Notes: generated by a model from the sequence alone, not told the origin. DNA of 64,000 nucleotides from Nemorincola caseinilytica (GCF_039540515.1 NZ_BAABFA010000001.1:124001-188000); one strand, 5' to 3'. Numbered from the stretch's first letter, positions 44,507 through 53,836 are shown. Numbers and translations are program-made.

Positions 44507-46375
44507 CTATTTGTACAGCTCTATCGTCAGATCATCTACATATATCTCCGTTAGGTCGGTGCTCCAGGCAAAGAGCTTTATCATGTCGTGCTCATTTAGG
44601 CCTTCGGGTATACGCACAAAATAATGCACCCTACCCCATGTACGGATGTTGGAAGAGAACAATGTGCGGCCCGCCATAGGCGATGCAATGCTCGTATCGA
44701 AGATCTTGTTCTCTATCTTGGCGCCCTTCCATAGCTTACCATCCACGCTCAGCACCAGCAAATGCCTGAAATAGTAATGGCTTTCGGGGCACATGAAGCG
44801 GCCACTGCATTTTATCCACTTTGCTCCTGCGAATCTCTGCTTATCGTAAGGCACAGAGAGGTTGATGCGCTGGTGCTCCTCGCCATTCAGCAGGTGGTAT
44901 ACATACTTATGACCCGTAATTGGATCTACCACTGTGTGATCGGCTATGGTAGAGTCGTTATACTCTTCGCGGGCAAAGGTCCCTATCCTTACCAGCTTGC
45001 TGGTATCTGGCTGAAACTCGTCTATATCGTTCACTACAAGGTCGTCATAGGTAAGCTGTGTCTTGAAGAGCATCTGGTAATTGAATTTCCAGTTCGATTC
45101 CTCGCTCCATAGCAGACCCTTCATCTGCTGGTAGCTGTAGTTGATGTTGAGCGCTATGCAGAACAGTACACCTATCATGGTGGCCGCCTTTATGGCCCGC
45201 GGCCTGCGCCACAGCCACAGCAGAAATGCCGTGAGCGGCACCGACAACAAAGGGTACATATGCAGCATGGGCCGCGAACCCAGGCCATTTATATACCTGT
45301 AGCAGTACCAGCTATATATGATGTATATGTAGGCTGGCAGCAACAGCCATACAGCCAATGCCCATTGTTTTATGGGGCGCAGGCACAGCATACCCAGCAG
45401 GGCCAGCGCCATAAGCGGCGTATAAGGCAGCCATCCGTTAGCGAAATGAAAGAGGCCTTCCTTTATCCATGGTGTATCCCAGAAAAAGGTCTGTGAACCA
45501 TAACTGTAATAAAAAAAATGTCCTGTCTTTATCTTCCAGTACAGTAGCTGTGGCAGCACAGGCAGTATCGCTGCAGCGGCTGTTAGACATATGTTCAGCA
45601 GGTTCTGCCGAATGAAAGCTATCTTTTTTCGCAGTGAGGGGCCACTGTATACATCGTATAGCAGGGGTATGATGGCACATATGATATCGGTGGGCCTGAT
45701 GATGGCTATAAGCCCTATCACCAGCCCCATGGCTATGAATGTACCCCGGCGCGGCCTATCATGCACCGCTACGGTAAGGTACATGAGCAGGGCATAGAGG
45801 AAGAAAAGCGGCACATGCGACATACCCGTCTGGAATATGGCGAACCAGAAGAGATTGGTGCCCAGTAGCAGCAACAAAGTAGTGTACAGGGCGGGTGTCT
45901 CGTCGAAGAAACGCCGCAGCACCCGGTATACGAGCATCAGACCCAGCAGGGCATATACCAGTGAGCTGATCTTGATGGCCAGCTCGTAGCTGTCGCTATA
46001 GCCATTGGCCAGCGACCCTCGTACCAGCTCATATGCATGTGCCAGCAGGAAGAAGGGCGCCTCCATCAGTGCTACGCCATAGGTATACTGGTTCACATGT
46101 TTGTCATCGGGGGCGCTTTCGGGCGTAGGATCATAGTTCAGCACCATATCGCTGAGGCCGCGGTCGCGCGGCAGCGGCCTGTAAGTTATCAGGTCGTCAT
46201 AGATGAATGTGGCGGTGAGGTAACGATAATACCCTGCGGCATCGCCATAGAAGGTGGTCTTGTGAGTAAGGTATCTGAAAACGAAGAGAGAGGTGAACAA
46301 TATGCACACCAGCAGCGCTATCTTATTTGACCGTTTCAGGGGCATAGGCAGGCGCATTGAGCGAGTGAGGGCCAT
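44507..46375 (-). CDS. GT-C-like integral membrane protein (putative glycosyltransferase)
   Basis: This 622-residue protein starts MALTRSMRLPMPLKRSNK and has about eleven membrane helices to residue 430. A soluble beta-rich domain of about 190 residues follows. The first outer loop TTFYGDAAGYYRYL holds the acidic residue expected of GT-C enzymes that use polyprenyl-phosphate sugars. The C-terminal part (about 440-622) resembles a carbohydrate-binding-like sandwich. Its ATG shares one base with the gldE stop (TAATG), so translation is probably coupled. Sugar and acceptor are unknown. Confidence 0.72.
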   Translation of the reverse strand: MALTRSMRLPMPLKRSNKIALLVCILFTSLFVFRYLTHKTTFYGDAAGYYRYLTATFIYDDLITYRPLPRDRGLSDMVLNYDPTPESAPDDKHVNQYTYGVALMEAPFFLLAHAYELVRGSLANGYSDSYELAIKISSLVYALLGLMLVYRVLRRFFDETPALYTTLLLLLGTNLFWFAIFQTGMSHVPLFFLYALLMYLTVAVHDRPRRGTFIAMGLVIGLIAIIRPTDIICAIIPLLYDVYSGPSLRKKIAFIRQNLLNICLTAAAAILPVLPQLLYWKIKTGHFFYYSYGSQTFFWDTPWIKEGLFHFANGWLPYTPLMALALLGMLCLRPIKQWALAVWLLLPAYIYIIYSWYCYRYINGLGSRPMLHMYPLLSVPLTAFLLWLWRRPRAIKAATMIGVLFCIALNINYSYQQMKGLLWSEESNWKFNYQMLFKTQLTYDDLVVNDIDEFQPDTSKLVRIGTFAREEYNDSTIADHTVVDPITGHKYVYHLLNGEEHQRINLSVPYDKQRFAGAKWIKCSGRFMCPESHYYFRHLLVLSVDGKLWKGAKIENKIFDTSIASPMAGRTLFSSNIRTWGRVHYFVRIPEGLNEHDMIKLFAWSTDLTEIYVDDLTIELYK

Positions 46376-47802
46376 TAGCTGGTCTCCTCATCGCCATCCT
46401 CCGCCTTCGGCGGAACTATGGTCAGTTTCACACGGGTGATGCGCATCTTCTCTACGGCCATCACTGTAAAATCGTATTGCTGGTAAGAGATGACCTCGTT
46501 CACAGACACGAACTTGCCGGCTATCTCCAGCACCAGCCCTGCCAGCGAATCACTCTCGCCCCTGGCCTTGTCAAATTCATCCGACGGCAGGCCTATCACC
46601 CTACATACATCGTTTATGAGGGTCTTGCCTTCGAATATGAAATTCCTGTCGTCGATCTTTTTATAATGCAGGTCGTCCTCGTCAAATTCGTCCTTTATGT
46701 CGCCTATTATCTCCTCCATTATATCCTCAAGGGTGATGATGCCCGATGTACCACCGAACTCATCTACCACTATTGCGAAATGCTGCCTTTTTTGCTGGAA
46801 CTCTTTCAGCAGGTCCTCTATCAGCTTGCTTTCGTGTACAAAGAAGGCAGGGCGCATAAGGGTATGCCAGTCCAGCTCGTCATTGTCTATGTGCGGCAGC
46901 AGGTCTTTGGTATGTATCATACCTGCTATGGTGTCCAGGTTGTCTTTGTATACCGGCAGGCGCGAATAGCCTACCTCTATACAGTACTTGCGCACTTCAG
47001 GAAAGGACATGTCGTGGTCAAGGCCACTTACATCCAGCCGGGTGCGCATGGCCTGTCTCGCAGTGATGTTGCCGAACTTCAGAATGCCTTTGAATATGTT
47101 CACCTCCTCGCGCGTGGCAGTATGGCCTACGGTGAGCTCTATGGCATGCTCGAAATCCTCGCTTGATATGTTAGAGGCCTTAGTACCTATCTTGCCCTCT
47201 ATGAAGCGGGTAGATGATACCAGTATCCTGCTTACCGGGCCGAACAGCCATGTAAGCCCCTGCAGGAAGGGCGCCGAGAAGAGCGCCATGCGCAGGTTGT
47301 TCTGCGTGGCATATACCTTGGGCAGCACCTCGCCAAAGAGCACCAGCAAAAAGGTGACACTTACCACCTGTATAAGGAAGGTAACGATACCCTCGGGATG
47401 GGCTTCAGGGAACATGGAATGGATCATGGAGTTCACCAGCATATCCGTAGTGATGACTATGGCTATGTTGATGAAGTTGTTGGCCACAAGTATGGTGGCC
47501 AGCAGTTTCTTGGGCTGCTCCAGCAGTTGCGAGGCCGTGCGTGCGCTGGCCTTCTCCTTGGTCTTAAGGAAATTGATGTCCTTTGCCGAAAGCGAGAAGT
47601 ATGCGGTCTCTGCGCCTGCGGTAAGGGCCGTCATCATAAGCAATACCAGTACAACGAATATAAGGATGGTAGTGCCTGATGGCGACAATGAGGTCCCAGA
47701 TATTTCGAGAAGAAACGGTATAAGGTTCGTGTCGCCTTCGCTGCTTTCCAAGTGTGAGAATGTTTGGTAACCCTCCAAAATTAAAAAAAGGAACGAAACC
47801 AA
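46375..47802 (-). CDS. gldE: gliding-motility-associated GldE / CNNM-CBS transporter-like protein
   Basis: This 475-residue protein has a CNNM (DUF21) membrane domain at about 40-190 (GAETAYFSLSAKD, VLFGEVLPKVYA), a CBS pair (about 210-340; YSRLPVYKDNLDTIAGMIHTKDLL, quoted in part) and a C-terminal CorC/HlyC domain from about 365. The FGGTSGIITLEDIMEEIIGDI loop is standard. Order mutY-ssb-gldE is typical of Bacteroidota and supports GldE rather than a generic hemolysin-like protein. The start is TTG, either 47802 (with an upstream AAAGGAAA) or 47751 (LESSEGD). gldD, the usual next gene, is absent. Confidence 0.88.
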   Translation of the reverse strand: MVSFLFLILEGYQTFSHLESSEGDTNLIPFLLEISGTSLSPSGTTILIFVVLVLLMMTALTAGAETAYFSLSAKDINFLKTKEKASARTASQLLEQPKKLLATILVANNFINIAIVITTDMLVNSMIHSMFPEAHPEGIVTFLIQVVSVTFLLVLFGEVLPKVYATQNNLRMALFSAPFLQGLTWLFGPVSRILVSSTRFIEGKIGTKASNISSEDFEHAIELTVGHTATREEVNIFKGILKFGNITARQAMRTRLDVSGLDHDMSFPEVRKYCIEVGYSRLPVYKDNLDTIAGMIHTKDLLPHIDNDELDWHTLMRPAFFVHESKLIEDLLKEFQQKRQHFAIVVDEFGGTSGIITLEDIMEEIIGDIKDEFDEDDLHYKKIDDRNFIFEGKTLINDVCRVIGLPSDEFDKARGESDSLAGLVLEIAGKFVSVNEVISYQQYDFTVMAVEKMRITRVKLTIVPPKAEDGDEETS

Positions 47803-47843
47803 TGAAAGTTTCTTTCCTTTTAATGCCTGAACATATCAGTTAT

Positions 47844-48299
47844 TTAAAATGGCAGGTCGTCTTTGGTAATGGTAGGCGCCTGTGTTGTACCATCGTAGGT
47901 GATATCGGGGAAAGTATTATTGGTCTCGGTAGCTTGGTGGTCGCCGTTCATGTGCTCGTTCTGCTCCTTGCGCTTATCCAGCATCACCAGGTTGTCGCCT
48001 ATTATCTCTGTGCTGAAGCGTTTGTTCTTATCCTTGTCCTCCCAGGTGCGGGTGCGTATGCGGCCTTCAAGGTATATAAGACTTCCTTTATGCAAGTATC
48101 GCTGCGCCAGGTCGGCCAGGCCGCGCCATAGTACTATCGTATGCCACTCTGTCTGCGATACAAGATTACCGTTCTTATCCTTATATGTTTCGGTGGTGGC
48201 CAGCGGGAATTTTGCTACCGCTATATTGCCTTCCAGAAGCTGAAGATCCGGATCACGGCCCAGATTTCCTATCAATACGACCCTGTTTACGCCTCTCAT
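47844..48299 (-). CDS. ssb: single-stranded DNA-binding protein
   Basis: This 151-residue protein is an OB-fold SSB: MRGVNRVVLIGNLGRDPDL opens the fold, with TEWHTIVLWRGLADLAQRYLHKGSLIYLEG in the middle (quoted in part). The acidic C-terminal tip ends DDLPF, the site that binds repair and replication partners. It lies between mutY and gldE on the same strand with 41- and 49-base gaps. The call is firm. Confidence 0.97.
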   Translation of the reverse strand: MRGVNRVVLIGNLGRDPDLQLLEGNIAVAKFPLATTETYKDKNGNLVSQTEWHTIVLWRGLADLAQRYLHKGSLIYLEGRIRTRTWEDKDKNKRFSTEIIGDNLVMLDKRKEQNEHMNGDHQATETNNTFPDITYDGTTQAPTITKDDLPF

Positions 48300-48348
48300 A
48301 AATGGTGATATTTAGCTAATGTGAGATCCGATCTATACGCGATCGATA

Positions 48349-49425
48349 CTAAAAGTATAAATTATTTCTTAAAAAAGAAACAAGGATCTTAGGAAAGGCT
48401 AACTTTTTTAATTCGCTAATGCTCAGCCACATACCGGCCGTTCCATTTGGCATAGGCATATCTGTAAGGTGCATGATATAGAACCTGCAATGTATTAGCT
48501 GGTGGGTAAGACGCTGCTTTGCCATGCCTGCATCGGTCAGTTCGTGCGGCCTTATGCTTTTGTTATCGAAAAGTACATCTTGCCGAAGTACCGATACATC
48601 CACAGCCTTTTCTGTCTCTGCCAGGTAGGGCTGGTGCAGGCTTTCCCATATGTCGCCTGCCCCCCGTTTCTCGATCCATACCTTACCATCATGCAGCAGG
48701 AAGATATAATTGAAAAAGCGCTCCTTTACCACTATTTTCTTGCTGCGTACGGGCAGCAGGGCAGTCATATCTTTTGCCGCTGCAAAGCATTTGCTATGCA
48801 AGGGGCAATCTGCGCAGCGGGGTGCGGCCGGGGTGCATATGGTAGCGCCGAGGTCCATGATGGCCTGGTTGTGGGCCGCACTATCGGTCTCATCCAGCAA
48901 CAATTGCGCGGCAGTGGCGAACTGGTGCTTGCCCGCAGTGGTATCGAACGGCGTATCTATACCCAGGAAGCGCGACAGCACACGGTATACATTGCCATCT
49001 ACCACGGCATGCGGCAGCCCATATGCGAAAGACGATATGGCTGCGGCCGTATAGGGCCCCACACCCTTCAGCGCCAGGATGCCCTCATGTGTGCGTGGAA
49101 AATGCCCGCCCAGCTCTGTGGCTATATAGCGGGCCGTGGCCAGCATATTCTTGCAGCGGTTGTAGTATCCCAGGCCCTGCCACAGCCGAAAGACATCCTC
49201 ATCGGCAGCGGCGGCCAGGGCCTGTACCGTGGGGTATGTACCGGTAAAGCTCTCGTAATATGGCAAGCCCTGCAGGGCGCGTGTCTGCTGTAGTATTATC
49301 TCTGACAGCCATATGCGATAAGGGTCTTTTTCGCCCTTCCAGGGTAGCTGGCGGCTGTTGTGGCCGGTATGCCAGCTGTGCAGCCGTGTACGGAAGAATT
49401 TGATGATGCCGGGAGCAATGGTCAT
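48349..49425 (-). CDS. mutY: A/G-specific adenine glycosylase
   Basis: MutY removes adenine mispaired with 8-oxoguanine. This 358-residue protein has the N-terminal lobe NSRQLPWKGEKDPYRIWLSEIILQQT (quoted in part), the helix-hairpin-helix LKGVGPYTAAAI with the catalytic aspartate in AVVDGNVYRVLSR, and the Fe-S cluster ligands CTPAAPRCADCPLHSKC. The C-terminal NUDIX-like 8-oxoG domain follows. ATG 49425 overlaps the stop of the BtuF-like gene (ATGA). The call is firm. Confidence 0.96.
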   Translation of the reverse strand: MTIAPGIIKFFRTRLHSWHTGHNSRQLPWKGEKDPYRIWLSEIILQQTRALQGLPYYESFTGTYPTVQALAAAADEDVFRLWQGLGYYNRCKNMLATARYIATELGGHFPRTHEGILALKGVGPYTAAAISSFAYGLPHAVVDGNVYRVLSRFLGIDTPFDTTAGKHQFATAAQLLLDETDSAAHNQAIMDLGATICTPAAPRCADCPLHSKCFAAAKDMTALLPVRSKKIVVKERFFNYIFLLHDGKVWIEKRGAGDIWESLHQPYLAETEKAVDVSVLRQDVLFDNKSIRPHELTDAGMAKQRLTHQLIHCRFYIMHLTDMPMPNGTAGMWLSISELKKLAFPKILVSFLRNNLYF

Positions 49426-50219
49426 AGGTCTATATGTGTGTTCTGTACCAGGTCTTGCAGATAGTGCGTTGCCAGCCTCATGCGGCTCCCATACCAGCTG
49501 AACATCTCCCCATCTACCAGCATCACCCGGGCATGGGGCAGCGCAGCCTGTATCTCTGCTATGTGTTTTTCTTTGAAAGGGTATGGCTCTGATGACAATA
49601 GCACAAGCTGCACATCTTTTTCCAAAAGTTCTGCAGGCGCTACGGTCGGGTATCGCCTTAGGCCGGCGGTCACGTTCACCCAGCCCATGCGGCCTATCAT
49701 ATCGCTGATGAAGGTATCGCCACCGGCGCACATCCATGGGTCGCGCCATATGTAGTAGGCCACACGCAGTGGCCGGCTTGCAGCATGTAACTGCAAGAAA
49801 CCTTGCTCTATATCGTTCATTATGGTAGTGGCCTCGGCATCGCGCCCGGCCAGCTCACCTACCCTTCTTATCATCTCCATGCCCTCGCTTACGGTCTGTA
49901 TGTTGCTTACCCATACAGGGTATTCTTTCGCCAGTTGTTCTACCTGTTCCTGTGTGTTCTCTTCCTTATTGGCAATGATGAGGTCGGGCTGCAGGGCGCG
50001 TACTATATCGTAGTGAACGGTCTTGGTACCTCCCACCCTTTTCTTCGTTCGGAACCATTGCTGCGGATGCACGCAGAATTTGGTGATGCCCACCACCTCG
50101 GCCCCCAGCCCCAGGTCGTACAGCAGCTCGGTCTGCGAGGGTACCAGCGATACTATCCTTTGCGGATATCCATCCACCACTACCGTATTCCCCATCATAT
50201 CCGTAAAGGTCTTTTTCAT
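49422..50219 (-). CDS. helical-backbone metal receptor (BtuF-like) without signal peptide
   Basis: This 265-residue protein has the fold of ABC cobalamin/iron-siderophore binding proteins: RIVSLVPSQTELLYDLGLG, KRVGGTKTVHYDIVRALQPDLIIANKEEN (quoted in part) and a long backbone helix. It lacks an N-terminal signal, starting MKKTFTDMMGNTVVVDG, and no permease or ATPase is adjacent. It may therefore be cytoplasmic, as for several BtuF-like proteins in Bacteroidota. Its ligand is unknown. It overlaps mutY by 4 bases. An upstream TTG at 50228 is less likely. Confidence 0.82.
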   Translation of the reverse strand: MKKTFTDMMGNTVVVDGYPQRIVSLVPSQTELLYDLGLGAEVVGITKFCVHPQQWFRTKKRVGGTKTVHYDIVRALQPDLIIANKEENTQEQVEQLAKEYPVWVSNIQTVSEGMEMIRRVGELAGRDAEATTIMNDIEQGFLQLHAASRPLRVAYYIWRDPWMCAGGDTFISDMIGRMGWVNVTAGLRRYPTVAPAELLEKDVQLVLLSSEPYPFKEKHIAEIQAALPHARVMLVDGEMFSWYGSRMRLATHYLQDLVQNTHIDL

Positions 50220-50237
50220 CGGGTACAACAGGCTTTT

Positions 50238-50942
50238 TTAAAGGTCGCCTTTTACGGGGCGCATCACTATGGTTTCTGCCACCGCCTGCGGCGACAGCCT
50301 GCTTGCGGCCCATATCATCTCGGCTATATCGCCAGCCTCCATTATGCGTTCGGGCGCGGTATCGCTCCCCTCCCACGATGGCGACCATGTAGAGCCCGGG
50401 CATATGGCGGTTACCTTTATGCCATGCGATCTCAGCTCTTCGCGCAGGTTGTCGGTAAGACCCAGCAATGCATACTTCGATATGCTGTACGCCCCAATAC
50501 CTGCATAGGCCTTCAAGCTGGCTATAGAACACATGTTGAAGATATGGCCACTGCCCTGCTGCTTCATTTGCGGCAATAGCTTGCGCGAGAGGCGGTAGGC
50601 GGCATACAGGTTCACCTGCAGCATCTTGTCCAGCATATCTTCGGGCTCTTCGGCCAGCAGGCCGGTAGCAAAGGTACCGGCATTGTTCACCAGTATATCT
50701 ATTTGCGGGAACGAGCCCAACACTAAAGCTGCCAGCTCCTCCACACCCTTCTCAGTGCCCAGGTCGGCATTCGTCCAAATGATATCGGCATCGGTATAGG
50801 TATTGCGCCATTCTTCTACCACGGTACGCAACTTGTTGCGGTCCCTGGCACATACGGCTATGGGACACCCCTGCGCCAGCAATTTCTCAGCTATGGCCTT
50901 GCCTATTCCCTGCGATGCGCCTGTTATCACTGCATATTGCAT
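50238..50942 (-). CDS. short-chain dehydrogenase/reductase
   Basis: This 234-residue classical SDR starts AVITGASQGIGKAIAE (TGxxxGIG cofactor site). LVNNAG is in the middle, with Ser in NMCSIAS and the catalytic YSISK (Tyr-X3-Lys). The cofactor is probably NADP(H), because of the arginines after the second strand (VCARDRNKL). The best analogues are 3-oxoacyl-ACP reductase-like or sepiapterin reductase-like enzymes; the substrate is not readable. It lies 18 bases upstream of the BtuF-like gene on the same strand. Confidence 0.91.
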   Translation of the reverse strand: MQYAVITGASQGIGKAIAEKLLAQGCPIAVCARDRNKLRTVVEEWRNTYTDADIIWTNADLGTEKGVEELAALVLGSFPQIDILVNNAGTFATGLLAEEPEDMLDKMLQVNLYAAYRLSRKLLPQMKQQGSGHIFNMCSIASLKAYAGIGAYSISKYALLGLTDNLREELRSHGIKVTAICPGSTWSPSWEGSDTAPERIMEAGDIAEMIWAASRLSPQAVAETIVMRPVKGDL

Positions 50943-51002
50943 GTGCTGCTGTTCGTTCGTTTTAGAATGCTGAAAATTACGAACGGGTACCCAAATGTCA
51001 AT

Positions 51003-51031
51003 AAAAATGCCCCGTGTACCGGGGCATTTTT
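51003..51031 (-). terminator. terminator of the DUF6600-like gene
   Basis: A perfect 11-bp inverted repeat (AAAAATGCCCC with its complement) encloses a 7-base loop. It has A/T tracts on both sides, so it could act in either direction. It lies 23 bases past the stop of the leftward gene at 51054. Confidence 0.88.
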
Positions 51032-51053
51032 ATTATCGTCATTCTTTATCGTT

Positions 51054-52502
51054 CTACCTGCGGCCACCGCGACCACCCTGCTGTGGCTGGTCTTGCCGGG
51101 GCTGCTGTGGTTGCTGAGGCTGTTGCGGCTGCTGGAACCTGCCGGAACGGTCGCTGTTCTGCGGTTGCTGCGGCTGGCGGGCAGGCTGCTGTGGTGGTTG
51201 TGGCTGACGCGCCGGTTGCTGCGGCGGTGCATCCTGCCTGCGGTCCATACGGCTGTCGTAGCGGCTGGGCTGCATCTGCCTGTTATTATCGGGCTGCCTG
51301 CTGGGCTGCTGTGGTTGCTGGTCGGGCTGCCTGTTGAACCTTCCCGGCTGGGGCCTGTCGTTACCACGGTCATCAGACCTGGTGGGCTGCGATGGCTGTG
51401 TGCGAGGATCGGGCTGCCTGTTGTTGCGATCATCATTCCTGCCTGGTTGCTGCCTGTCGCTGCCACGGTCATCGAACCTGTTGGGCTGTGATGGCTGTGT
51501 ACGGGGATCGGGTTGCCTGCTGTTGCGGTCATCGTTCCTGCCGGGCTGCTGCCTGTTGTCCGGGCGGTCGTCATAGCGGCTGCTACGGTCGTTGCCCCTG
51601 TTTTGCTGCTGTATACCGCCACGGCCTTCCTGCTGTTGTATACGCTGTGCTTCCTGCCTGAAGGCCGGCTGCCTGCCACTGCCCATCTGCTGTACTGCCT
51701 GTCCCCTGCCTACCGGCTGTGGGGCCTGCATCACCCGCTGTGGGCGAGCATCGTTCACTGTGGCCCTGTTCACCGTAGGGCGATACATGCTCACTGTGTT
51801 CCTGCCTACACTTGGGGCGCCGGGCCTGTTCAACTGCGATACGCGGTATACCTGTACGGGCCTTCTTGTCACGTTCTGTATCACCTCGGCACGGGGGCCA
51901 TAGTTATAGCGCACACGGGTGCTGTTATCTATATAATAGTTGTTGATGATAGTGGTCTGGCGGATGTAGGTAGTGTTGTACGAAGGGCCGTTCCAGTACC
52001 TGATACAGTTGGGCTGGTACATATACTGCGGACCTACGAATACCCACCAGCTATCGGGGGCATAGTAGTTAACGCCTACACTGACACCGGGGCCAAGAGG
52101 CGCCCAACCGGCATAGCCGCCACCGAAACGCCAGCTTACCCATGCAGGGGCCCATTCATAGCCGGGTACCCATATCCAGCCGTAGTAGGGGTTGTACGTC
52201 CAGCGGCCGTAATGGTACACGGCCCAGCCCCAGGGGTCGTCAGATACCCAGGTGTTACCATATTCGGTCATTACCCAGTGGCCGCGGCTACCATAGGGGC
52301 GGAAATCGCCGTCCTCGTTAGGTACCCATACGTTACCATACTCGGGATCGTATACCCACTGCCCGTAAGGGGCCAGGTTGTCGTAGAACATCTGGTAAGA
52401 TACCATTACGTCCTGCGCTTTTGCCTTCTGCGAAGTGCCGGTCACAAGCATTATACCTGCTATCAATATCATGACCAATGACCGGGTGATGTGCTTTCTC
52501 AT
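51054..52502 (-). CDS. secreted DUF6600-like protein with long Gln/Pro/Arg-rich tail
   Basis: This 482-residue protein has a signal peptide (cleaved near KAQ, residue 30). A tryptophan- and tyrosine-rich N-terminal domain (about 31-165) has repeated WV/YG units (YGQWVYDPEYG, WGWAVYHYGRWTYNPYYGWIWVPG, quoted in part), the DUF6600 pattern. The second half, from about 255, is disordered and very rich in Gln, Pro, Arg and Asp, with 33-residue tandem repeats. It ends GGRGGRR. It is probably an envelope or surface protein; the function is unknown. It is followed by a terminator. Confidence 0.8.
   Translation of the reverse strand: MRKHITRSLVMILIAGIMLVTGTSQKAKAQDVMVSYQMFYDNLAPYGQWVYDPEYGNVWVPNEDGDFRPYGSRGHWVMTEYGNTWVSDDPWGWAVYHYGRWTYNPYYGWIWVPGYEWAPAWVSWRFGGGYAGWAPLGPGVSVGVNYYAPDSWWVFVGPQYMYQPNCIRYWNGPSYNTTYIRQTTIINNYYIDNSTRVRYNYGPRAEVIQNVTRRPVQVYRVSQLNRPGAPSVGRNTVSMYRPTVNRATVNDARPQRVMQAPQPVGRGQAVQQMGSGRQPAFRQEAQRIQQQEGRGGIQQQNRGNDRSSRYDDRPDNRQQPGRNDDRNSRQPDPRTQPSQPNRFDDRGSDRQQPGRNDDRNNRQPDPRTQPSQPTRSDDRGNDRPQPGRFNRQPDQQPQQPSRQPDNNRQMQPSRYDSRMDRRQDAPPQQPARQPQPPQQPARQPQQPQNSDRSGRFQQPQQPQQPQQPRQDQPQQGGRGGRR
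51382..51579 (-). repeat. two 99-bp tandem repeats inside the DUF6600-like gene
   Basis: Two adjacent 99-base units encode RFDDRGSDRQQPGR... and a near-identical 33-residue partner ending QPDPRTQPSQP. A third, shorter copy follows toward the C-terminus. The 99-base length keeps the frame, so copy number could change without breaking the protein. Confidence 0.8.
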
Positions 52503-52713
52503 TTTTGTTGTTTTACCGGCCGGTACATCCGGCCATGTTAGTTCTTATTCAATATACATTCCAAAGATCGCCAAAACAATGTTAATCCATTAGCGTATCG
52601 CCTATACTGATCCAATGACCACAGGAACGGCTACACGATGGCGATATTCAGGATATAGAGAAATGACCCGCCGGAGGATAGGATGAGGGTCGATAAGGCA
52701 TGGGGTAAAGAAC

Positions 52714-52741
52714 GATCCCCGGTACAAAAATACCGGGGATC
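52714..52741 (-). terminator. terminator of sucD
   Basis: A perfect 11-bp inverted repeat (GATCCCCGGTA with its complement at 52731-52741) with a CAAAAA loop lies 56 bases past the leftward sucD stop. A T-containing stretch (GTTCTTTACC) follows on the minus strand. Confidence 0.75.
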
Positions 52742-52796
52742 TGTAAGAATATCATGCTTTTTCTATGAAGAACATGAAAATATCGATACTGGCAGC

Positions 52797-53675
52797 TTAT
52801 GCAGTAACAGAAAGCGCCTCTGCCATGGTCTTGCCTATGTTGGCAGGGCTGTCCACTACATGTATGCCACACTCGCGCATTATCTTCATTTTGGCGGCAG
52901 CAGTATCATCGGCACCACCTATTATAGCGCCCGCATGGCCCATACGGCGGCCTGCAGGGGCCGTCTGGCCGGCTATGAAACCTACCACAGGCTTGCGCAT
53001 GTTGTTCTTCAGCCACTGTGCGGCCTCGGCCTCCATGTTGCCACCTATCTCGCCTATCATTATTATACCGTCGGTCTCGGGGTCGTTCATCAGCAGTTCC
53101 ACAGCCTCGCGGGTGGTAGTGCCTATGATGGGGTCGCCACCTATACCTATAGCGGTAGATATGCCCATACCTGCCTTCACGGTCTGGTCGGCAGCCTCAT
53201 ATGTAAGCGTACCCGATTTGGACACGATACCTATGCGGCCCGACTTGAACACGAAACCGGGCATGATGCCTACCTTAGCCTCGCCCGCAGTGATAACGCC
53301 GGGGCAGTTAGGGCCTATGAGCCTGCATTCGCGGCCTTTTATGTATTCGCGGGCCTTTACCATGTCCTGTACAGGTATACCTTCTGTAATGCAGATGATC
53401 ACCTTGATGCCTGCGTCAGCAGCTTCCATTATAGCATCGGCAGCAAAGGCCGGTGGTACGAAGATGATGGAAACATTGGCGCCTGCCTTGTCTACCGCAT
53501 CTTTTACGGTATTGAACACAGGCCTGTCCAGGTGCATGCTGCCGCCCTTACCGGGGGTAACACCGCCTACTACGTTGGTTCCGTATTCTATCATCTGGCC
53601 GGCATGGAAAGTACCTTCCGTACCTGTGAAGCCCTGTACTATGACCTTTGAGTCCTTGTTTACTAAAACTGCCAT
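52797..53675 (-). CDS. sucD: succinate-CoA ligase alpha subunit
   Basis: SucD, with SucC, converts succinyl-CoA to succinate in the TCA cycle with nucleotide formation. This 292-residue subunit starts AVLVNKDSKVIVQGFTGTEGTFHA, has the CoA-binding Rossmann region and the GGVTPGKGG loop, and the phosphohistidine loop GHAGAIIGG (catalytic His). ATG 53675 is the usual start, preceded by a good -7 box. sucC is not adjacent, so subunits are encoded separately, as often in this phylum. Confidence 0.96.
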   Translation of the reverse strand: MAVLVNKDSKVIVQGFTGTEGTFHAGQMIEYGTNVVGGVTPGKGGSMHLDRPVFNTVKDAVDKAGANVSIIFVPPAFAADAIMEAADAGIKVIICITEGIPVQDMVKAREYIKGRECRLIGPNCPGVITAGEAKVGIMPGFVFKSGRIGIVSKSGTLTYEAADQTVKAGMGISTAIGIGGDPIIGTTTREAVELLMNDPETDGIIMIGEIGGNMEAEAAQWLKNNMRKPVVGFIAGQTAPAGRRMGHAGAIIGGADDTAAAKMKIMRECGIHVVDSPANIGKTMAEALSVTA

Positions 53676-53696
53676 TAGGTTGTTTTTAAGAAGTCG

Positions 53697-53704
53697 CAAA
53701 TTTA
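53697..53704 (-). promoter_or_regulatory. -7 box of sucD
   Basis: On the minus strand TAAATTTG fits the Bacteroidota -7 consensus TAnnTTTG exactly, 21 bases before the sucD ATG. No well-spaced -33 TTG was seen. Confidence 0.55.
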
Positions 53705-53836
53705 AGCGAAAATATGGTTTATTGTATATCGGCAAAAAAAGTTACATATCGCGGGTCTTTGTATTGAAGATCAGTGCCCGATCGCATATGGGCAGGTAAT
53801 AATTATTTAAAGAGTATAATATCGCGTTCAAGGTAG

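Noticed and set aside
45012..45013. An interrupted gene at the GT-C-like membrane protein
   Set aside because: The 622-codon frame is continuous, with even hydrophobicity and no sign of frameshift.
51513..52481. Rightward 322-codon frame opposite the DUF6600-like gene
   Set aside because: Its composition mirrors the W/Y/Q/R-rich codons of the true gene; no domain, start context or family pattern.
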